Source of the DNA: Ectobius pallidus
Taxonomy: Eukaryota > Arthropoda > Insecta > Blattodea > Ectobiidae
NCBI GenBank assembly: GCA_964059195.1
Contig: CAXKWD010000005.1
Span: forward strand, 137,655,686 to 137,719,685
Length of the DNA: 64,000 bases
Direction: 5' to 3'
The notes under the pieces were generated by a model. That model did no database searches. It was not told where the DNA came from and saw only the letters and a program-made list of their open reading frames with translations. How positions within the stretch are numbered: the first letter of the stretch is position 1; each line of letters begins with the position of its first letter. Positions 57,248 through 64,000 of this stretch are shown here, piece by piece. The position numbers were made by a program, and so were the translations under genes.

Positions 57248-57558
57248 CAGTATAGATGTTATACAGGGCTTCCCTACTCCAACGTCGCTTTTCCTTTCTC
57301 GCCATGGACCCCCTCCATAAATCTTCGGGGCCCATGACCTTCCTCGCCATGGACCCCCTCCATAAATCTTCGGGGCCCATGACCTCCGTCGGGACGCCGT
57401 TTCGGTACTGACATCGATGAATTCTGGGTCTTCGGTCGGGTAGTCCGCCGATGCTGCTTGGTAGCTTGTATCCTTATTAGTGTTGAGAAAACCAGTCCTA
57501 CGCCGGGACGCTGCTTCAGTACAGGCCTTGAAGAAGTCCTCGTCTCTTCTTCCGGCAA
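57248..57558 (-). other. Exon-like module 6 (L type, 311 bp)
   Basis: Acceptor ACGTTGCAG; donor ATACTG then GTAAAT, the weakest of the set. It lacks about 12 bp found in other L modules (the GTTCGCCGATGAC segment). Open as LPEEETRTSSRPVLKQRPGV to a stop after KATLE. Confidence 0.6.
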
Positions 57559-57720
57559 CTGCAACGTATATAAAAATGAAATTAAAACCAGTTCAAAATC
57601 TGAATAGTTCATAGGCCAAAGACCACTACACCATACTCTTCAGCATAAGGTCATGAATCCTTCACCTGAACTATTCAGTTATAAAAGAGGTATAAAAGAC
57701 TCCAGAGCAATCCAACTCAC

Positions 57721-57889
57721 CAGTATAGATGTTATACAGGGCTTCCCTACTCCAGCGTCGCTTTGCCTTTCTTGCCATGGACCCCCCTCCATAAATCTTC
57801 GGGGCCCATGACCTTTCTCGCCATGGACCCCTCCATAAATCTTCAGGGCCCATGACCTTCGCTGGGACGCCGTTTCGGTAGTAATAGAT
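57721..57889 (-). other. Exon-like module 7 (S type, 169 bp)
   Basis: Acceptor TATGTTACAG; donor ATACTG then GTGAGT. Head shorter than other S modules, but the CATGGGCCC...GGCGAGAAAG repeat occurs twice, as in L modules. Confidence 0.6.
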
Positions 57890-58053
57890 CTGTAACATAC
57901 CAAAACAATTAAGTTAAAACCAGTTCACAATCTGAATAGTTCACAGGACAAAGACCACGACACCATACTCTTCAGCATAAGGCCATGAATCCTTCACCTG
58001 AACTATTCAGTTACAAAAGAGGAAAATACAGATACCTGAGCGATGCAACTCAC

Positions 58054-58197
58054 CAGTATTAAAGTTATACGGAGCTTCCCTACTGCAGCGTCGCTTTCAT
58101 TTTCTCGCCATGGACCCATCTCTCGTAATCTTCAGGGTCCATGACCTCCGCCGGGACGCTGGTTCGGTACTGACTTGGAAGAAGTCTGCGTCTTCCG
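58054..58197 (-). other. Exon-like module 8 (S variant, 144 bp), first in minus-strand order
   Basis: Donor ATACTG then GTGAGT; acceptor-like GTCATCAG. Most diverged member; upstream sequence (58200 onward) is unlike the repeated spacer, so the array ends here. Confidence 0.5.
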
Positions 58198-59535
58198 CTG
58201 ATGACTTTAACATAATATAAAATTTAATTTTGTTTCTATGGTTGTGTTGTTGTCGTTGTTGTTCTGTCTTATTTTACGACGGCGTTGGTATCTCTATGGT
58301 TTTAATGAAAATCATGACGTTGCTCAGGAAACAGATTGTAATTTTTTCCCTCTAAAATATTATTATAGGCCTATGAATATTTTACTTGCAAACTCGTTAT
58401 TTAGACCTAAAAGCGGCAACAAAGGGGTCTCATTCAATTCGCAGAAACCATTTATATACCCAACAGTGATTTTATGTCTAAACTGACATTTCATAATTTT
58501 AGAAAAATGTATTGATTCTGTTAATATTTGTATTATGTACTCTATGTCTGTCCCCTGTAGCTACCAATGTTTTCCTGTCATTTATGTTATTCCCTTTATT
58601 GTAATTTTTTTTTCTTGTAACTCAGTTTTTTTATCTTGTTAAGTTGCGTTGGTAGGTTCGTAATATGCAATCCCGAAATTTGGAAAGCTGTAGTATATTC
58701 TAGAAATATATCTCCCACAAGGTATGTGAATTGCTCGTGAGATTTTTTTAATCACTCCTAGAAAATTCTAACTTTTTCAGGGGTTTTGGATATACAATCC
58801 GACTTGGCATCAACTTCTTCATTTCCCTTGAACTTAATGATCTAGCCTCAACTGTAGGAGAGGAGAACGCCATCCATTTTCACTGAATGCTGCCAAACTT
58901 TCAGGATTGAAAGCCTCTTTTACACACTTCAATATCACAGTCAGATTCTGTTTGAATAACGGATTAATCTTATTTGCAATATCTTTTACTCCAAATTTTG
59001 GACCACTAAACTGTGATTAATAGCCTGTGGAGGCAAATAGTTACTATTATACCGGCCAATAGTAAAGATGCCAAAATAATAATATAACATAATTAACTTA
59101 TACATAATATCGAAATAAACTCATGGTTAGATAATATAAATTTTGAATTGGATCGCTGCTATTTTGAATTTACAAAATAAGAAAACGCAAATTACAAACG
59201 GTTAATGAAAATAACAAACAAGAAAGAGAGAGAGAGAACATTACAGGAAATTTTGTTGACAGAAATCTCTAATTGAGTGCAATTCACTTAAGAAGTATTA
59301 AGTTTCACTCTAACTTATACATATTAAGCAAGGCGGCCGTATTGTAGAGCTGGGGTTATCCAAAGAAAAGTTAATTGGTTAACTGAACAAACACGTACTC
59401 AAATAACCATTATACTTTTATTTATTAAGAGCAATAGTTAACCAAATAAATGGATAAAAGTTCATTTTAACCGAATCTAATTTTGTTATTATTCCCTCTG
59501 CATGCTCCACTACATGGTAGTACTACATGCCCTTA
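58198..59535. other. No gene seen
   Basis: The plus ORF at 58238-58486 is unrecognised. No promoter or first exon for the array is apparent. Confidence 0.4.
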
Positions 59536-59537
59536 TA

Positions 59538-60157
59538 CAGGGTGTTAATGAATAACACCGAAATATTTTACCTGTGTATAGAGGGGATATAGACAAGCAA
59601 CTTTTATTAGGACATTTTTGCTCTATCACGTAAAATGTGCATGCTACAGGGCATTAAAGTCCTTAAAATTTGGTGCTCATAACTCAATAATTGAGCGAAA
59701 TAGGGTTAAAAATTTCATTAAATTGACTTCATGCCTTCTTAGCGATCGATAAAAACCTGATTCTTAACAATTCATCAACAGCTATACCATAATTTAGAAT
59801 TTTCATAATCTGCAAAATTTACTGATTAATCACGTGATTGCCCGCCACTGCATTATGTTTTTTTTTTCCTAATTCCAAACCTAACAAAAATGTTTCGTTT
59901 GTCTTTTTTCCCCTCAGAGTTGTAAGATATCGATCGTCATTTTTTACAATTTTCCCGACCACTACACAATATTCACTGTTCCTTTGTTTCCCATCATTTC
60001 AAGTATTAGAAGACAGTGGTGTGCATATCCTTGGGATATTTTATGTTATAACAGGAAGAATTGAATCCATAGAGCAAAAATCTCCTAATAAAAGTTGCTT
60101 GTCTATGTCCCCTCTATATACAGGTAAAATATTTCGGTGTTATTTATTAACACCCTG
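59538..60157. mobile_element. Mariner-like MITE, 620 bp, long TIRs
   Basis: Flanked by TA on each side. Inverted repeats of about 88 bp begin CAGGGTGTTAATGAATAACA and (complement) CAGGGTGTTAATAAATAACA and continue with few differences through TTTTATTAGGA. The TA target and CAGGG ends fit the Tc1/mariner group. No transposase: the 111-codon plus ORF is a reading through the middle and right TIR. Half copies occur at 26831 and 63803. Confidence 0.92.
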
Positions 60158-60311
60158 TATATTCTTAAATTGATGCGTGAATAACATAATTCCTGTTCAC
60201 AGATACACCACATTTTCTGATTGTTATTGTTCTTGATTCCTTTTCAACGCTTGAAAGTCTAATGAGTTCACAAATTTTATAAATGGTTTCAAGTGGTTTT
60301 TTATTAGTACA

Positions 60312-60420
60312 CACCTTAGCTCAATTGGTAGAGCAGTGGCACGGGTAGCTTTGAGATCCTAGTATCAGAGGAATTTTTCTCCTATAATATTCTCATGTAA
60401 TGTCCAACAGAGACCATAAT
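60312..60420 (+). mobile_element. SINE family D copy
   Basis: A clear tRNA-like A box, TTAGCTCAATTGGTAGAGCA, begins it; the B box is decayed. The body TCAGAGGAATTTTTCTCCTA and CATGTAATGTCCAACAG is shared with 20.3 kb. A (TA)n(CA)n tract follows at about 60427-60450. Not a functional tRNA because the T arm is missing. Confidence 0.65.
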
Positions 60421-60779
60421 CTGTAAGATATATATATATACACACATATACAAATAAATTGGTAAATTAGCCTGGATCATCGGTTCACTGCAAGAAGAAC
60501 ATTTCTCCAAGTTTTAGAGCGGATTGATAAGCATGTGGGTGCTTCTGGCGCCTAGGAACGTGGTATTGTTCATATGGAGGTACGTGGCTAACACAGATAA
60601 TAATCGTCCAGTACACATACCCAGAGAGTACAAATTTTCAATTAATCTACATAAATTCAGATAATTGCAAAAAATACCCAGTAATTCTCCCCAAATAGGC
60701 TATTAGTACATTAATTTAGATAGTACCCAAATATCCGTGTCACATCCTCAAAAGATACCTAACCTAATTACAGAATCTT

Positions 60780-60965
60780 GTTTTCATGCAAGTTTTTTTT
60801 TCCTAGAGCTAGGCTGCTCACAGACACACAGACACATACACACAGACAAGTTTATGAATTAGTTTTTTTGGGCTCAGAGGACCTCAAATCGTGAATTTAC
60901 GTTAAATCTCTACTTGGAATTACGGAGTTAAATACAATACTTCCTCTCCCTCTAGTACCTATGGT
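60780..60965 (-). repeat. Dispersed repeat with GTCTGTGTGT core, copy 3
   Basis: On the minus strand, GAGAGGAAGTATTG, CTTGTCTGTGTGTATGTGTC and GTTAGGTATCTTTTGAGGAT parallel the 38.7 kb copy in order. It ends against element E2. Confidence 0.6.
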
Positions 60966-61011
60966 ATAGGGAGAGGGAAAAAAGTGTATCATAAGTAAAT
61001 TTTATAATAAT

Positions 61012-63070
61012 ACTAGCTTAAAAGGCCCGGGTCGCCCGGGTTTTTATTTTGTAATTTGAAATTAACTTATGAAGGACTTTCGATTTGTAGGCCTACATAG
61101 AACTTGAAATGAGGAAGAACGACTTATCACACTTAAACTATTTCCTCAGAAAACGCTAGATATAGCCACTACATGCTTGATTTCCTTTTGCCACATTTCT
61201 GGCGTCACCATCAATACTGCTCTGTCAAACCGTTTCCTAACATCGCATAATTAAAAAGTTTTGTTATTTCTGGCCACAAACCCTTTGATAAAACTCCATA
61301 CCAGTTCAATTGGATTCAAATTGCTATGATAAGGGGGCAACCTCAGTACTTGATGGCCCACTTTATTTGCCATATCATCAACCACATATTTATTTTCATC
61401 TTTGTCCGCGAATTCCTGTGCTAAGATCACTAACTATGCCTTAACACTTTTATCATTAAATGTTACATTCTTTTCTTGAAGTATTTGGACGCCGATAGTG
61501 TTTCACACTGTGGTATGATGCATTGTCCATAACTATTAAACTGTTGGGTTCAAGTTTCGGCAAAACATTAGCAAACCAGTTACGGAATACCTCTCCATTC
61601 ATGTCTTCGTGGTACTTACCTGTTTTCTTTGACTCAAAAATGAGCAAACCCCCATCTACGAAGCCTGTTTCACTACCTATATGCGTAACTATTAGGCGTT
61701 TCCCCTTACCCATAGGATTTTTTAAACCTTGACTTAATCCTGCCCTAAAAGCTTTTTCCTTTGATTCAACAGTAGTGTCATGCCAAATTTTAGGGGTGGT
61801 GTGTCCTGCATTTACCCATGTCTCGCCTAAGTAATAAAACTTTCGACCCTCTGCTCGGTATTGCCGTACAGCTCTAAGATATCGTCTTCTCCAAAGTACA
61901 ATATCATCACGATCTACTATAACATTAACCTCACTTCTTTTCACATATTTCATTCCAATGTCCAACAATAACTTATAAATTGTTGTTCTTTTAAAATTAG
62001 GTAGGTCGGAGTCCTCATTGACAGCACAAAGAAGTTTATCCACAGTTGGAGGTATGTTATCAAAAAAGAATTGATGAACTTTTGCTCGAATAGCACTTTT
62101 CACAACGTCATCAATGTTATCTAAAACACTAAGCAGCTTTTCAGCCTTTCTTGGGGGAGTTTTCACTACACCAGAGTCTCTGTATTCACTACGCACTTTC
62201 CAGATACTTCTGGTACATATACCGGTGAATTCAGATGTTAATTTTACAACGTCCTCAATTGCAAGGGCTGGATATATATTTTTTAAACCCATTAAACACA
62301 TTCAATATAATTTCCTTCTGTCCACTTCGCAAAGATTTACCTCTCTTATTTTTAATTATGCCACTTGGGCCTGGTTGAATTTCAGTCATTATGTTTAATG
62401 CTTCTCACAGACTGGGTTATAAATTATAAACACCACGTTTCGCTGTTCACTGAAATTTGTATGTTTATATTATTCACAACAATGACTCGCAAACTGGAGG
62501 GTTATATCACGAATGCCACGTTTCGCAATACGTTGAAACATTTGCAATAAGTTGATATTGTTATCTTAAGAATTTTCGTCACATTTTATGAGCTTTTACT
62601 GTTATAAAAATAAAATCTAATACCGCACTATATTGTCTTGTAGCATGATGTGTGGTGTGGTTCAAACCACGTGCATTTGTTTACACGGACTTGCATTCTC
62701 AAAAGTCAAAATGAATGGATAACACACTTTCGAATTGGTTTGGTTGCAAGACTCACTTTTGTTTTTGTTTGTTTTGTTATGAAAACATGTGAAAGTGGAA
62801 CTCTCAAACTGTGAATGTCACACTTCTTTTGTCACACTTCAATTTTTTATGTAAACAATTGACAGCAGAACTCTCTAACTTTGTCTAACTTTGCCTCATT
62901 TCATCACATTTCCGACTTTCCCCGTGGATTTTCCAAAAATTTTCTTTCATACAAACCTTCTCCAGACAATTACGATCACAACAAAACAAAAATCAGCCAA
63001 ATCGGTCGAGCCGTTCTCAAGTGATGCGGCAACAACCCTTTTGTAAATTCATTTTTATTAATATAGATAG
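61012..63070 (-). mobile_element. Element family E, copy 2 (E2), with transposase relic
   Basis: The left end ACTAGCTTAAAAGGCCCGGG matches E1; the right end is TTCATTTTTATTAATATAGATAG. The only gene is a decayed IS630/Tc1-type transposase on the minus strand (61147-62389). I see no clear terminal inverted repeats, unusual for that superfamily, so the true limits may differ. The right flank is family R sequence. Confidence 0.7.
61147..62389 (-). pseudogene. IS630/Tc1-superfamily DDE transposase, decayed
   Basis: From ATG 62389 the minus strand reads MTEIQPGPSGIIKNKRGKSL and RSGQKEIILNVFNG, then shifts frame in an A run near 62280 into the 281-codon ORF (62301-61456). That ORF has an N-terminal helix-turn-helix-like region, then YYLGETWVNAGH at residues 156-167 and LIVMDNASYHS at 255-265. 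The first catalytic Asp of the usual LDETWV motif is Gly here (GGC, complement of 61825-61827); the second Asp (complement of 61525-61527) is intact. The frame then shifts again; the third motif, YHSNLNPIELVW, with its Glu at 61305-61307, is in another frame behind a stop at 61434-61436, and another stop lies at 61251-61253. Dead by at least two shifts, two stops and a lost catalytic residue. Confidence 0.88.
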
Positions 63071-63376
63071 TGTTAATTATTTAAAATATCTGTAAATTCT
63101 CAAAAAGTATCATTTTAAAGCAAAATCTGCAAAAGATGATACGAAACTTCAAAATTTCTATAATATGCACACAAATATGCAAAAACATATTACCTAAATA
63201 TGCATATTCATACTAAATATGCTACAATAGTTGAAAATTTCCTAAATATACAGTTATATTCACAATAAAAGCTGTTCCATTTTCACCAGGATGCTTGGAA
63301 TCGGGTTTAAGTTAGTTGGAAACCTGAAGTAATGCAAAGGGGAAAAATATGACATGTCATAGAAATCCGCCTCCTA
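63071..63376. mobile_element. Element family R, right half (copy 4)
   Basis: TGTTAATTATTTAAAATATC through CATAGAAATCCGCCTCCTA matches the right half of R copies 1 and 2. The left half is missing at this locus; the matching left half is at 52033-52168. Confidence 0.8.
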
Positions 63377-64000
63377 GTTATAATATTTCAAGGGACGATT
63401 GTCTAAAACTCAGGAATCCTTAACCTCCAGTGGACGTAAGGCCCTCCATGACCTACGTAAGAGAGAGACAAACACTTCCCCATGCAAGTTTATGGACTAG
63501 CGCCTTTGTGTAGCCTGGATACTGCACGCAGTACACCGGTGTCGGAGAAGTAGTGTTCGCTCCTGTACGGCGCTTCCCTTCGTATAGTGGAGTTCATGCG
63601 AACAGCTTTGAGAAAATGACTCTACAATTGGAATATGAATAGCATATTGTATTTCAATGCTTAATAATAATTTATTAACATGACTTAGCTTAATTTAAAT
63701 TATTGTAGGAATTTTTTCAGGGGTTTTATACAGTATGTTTCCTTTCTCTACATGTACCAACATTGTGGTTTCACGACTTCATTATTCACGATGGATATAG
63801 AGAGTGATAATGAATAACACCGAAATATTTTACTTGTTTATAGAGGGGACATATAAAAGCAACTTTTATTAGGAGACATTTGTCTAGGCATTCAATTTTT
63901 CCTGTTACAGCATTAGATCTCCAAGGGCATGGCCGCTACTGATTTCTAACATTTGAAAAAAAAAAACTTCGTTGTAACACTAGAGTTATGAATAAAAAAC
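63377..64000. repeat. Duplicate of the 25.7-27.05 kb segment, without the hAT insertion
   Basis: Collinear with 25715-26159 plus 26825-27053. It includes the empty target of the 26160-26824 hAT element at about 63793-63803, and from 63803 the half copy of the mariner-like MITE. Continues beyond the window. Confidence 0.85.

Larger units (their letters stand above)
54168..58197 (-). repeat. Tandem array of eight exon-like modules
   Basis: On the minus strand, eight blocks start after an acceptor-like CAG (TACGTTGCAG or GTATGTTACAG) and end at CTATACTG followed by GTGAGT or a close variant. Long blocks (L, 311-326 bp) begin TTGCCGGAAGAAGAGACGAG; short blocks (S, 144-169 bp) begin mostly ATC. 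All share a 3' half containing one or two copies of CATGGGCCCTGAAGATTTATG and GGTCCATGGCGAGA. Intervals between modules, where uninterrupted, are about 160-170 bp and also repeated. Module lengths are not consistently multiples of three and the shared 3' half is read in different frames, so coding function is doubtful. Between modules 2 and 3 a SINE and a LINE fragment are inserted. Confidence 0.8.

Noticed and set aside
59838..60173. 111-codon plus ORF
   Set aside because: It reads through the interior and right TIR of a MITE; the half copies of the element at 26.8 kb and 63.8 kb give similar chance peptides.

Overview
The window is eukaryotic nuclear DNA that is AT-rich, intergenic or intronic, and dominated by transposable elements. 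No intact host protein-coding gene, rRNA gene or functional tRNA gene could be supported. tRNA-derived SINEs, hAT-like elements, a mariner transposase fragment, non-LTR retrotransposon ends, a MADF-type Harbinger element and (AAT)n microsatellites point to an insect with a large genome. A cockroach-like or other polyneopteran source is my guess from general sequence flavour, not something demonstrated here. Most short ORFs are chance readings through repeats.

Layout. 0.3-6.0 kb: a SINE, two copies of a long palindromic repeat, a degenerate tandem repeat and a SINE split by a hAT-like MITE. 6-19.3 kb: mostly featureless AT-rich DNA with two more copies of that MITE (8-bp target duplications), a larger hAT-like element holding a 163-codon ORF, and several SINEs, including a three-level nest at 18.7-19.3 kb. 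19.8-30.3 kb: a diverged local duplication, LINE 3' ends, hAT MITEs with perfect 8-bp target duplications, and two copies of a TA-flanked element starting GGGGCGG. 31.25-35.98 kb: a tandem pair of PIF/Harbinger-like elements, each carrying a MADF-domain exon broken by the same hAT insertion. 36-52 kb: mostly anonymous DNA with a decayed LINE, SINEs and MITEs.

52-64 kb: two related elements (E1 and E2) flank about 8 kb that holds a mariner fragment, an array of eight exon-like modules on the minus strand, a SINE, a LINE fragment and a mariner-like MITE. E2 carries a decayed IS630/Tc1-type transposase. The window ends in a repeat of the 25.4-27.1 kb segment; that copy lacks one hAT element and so preserves its empty site.

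Three observations stand out. The palindrome TAGGCCTA occurs about 23 times, and in three places where SINE copies can be aligned it is exactly a TA to TA-GGCC-TA insertion. The Harbinger/MADF pair shows a datable order of events. The eight exon-like modules share splice-like borders and intervals of about 165 bp where these are uninterrupted.
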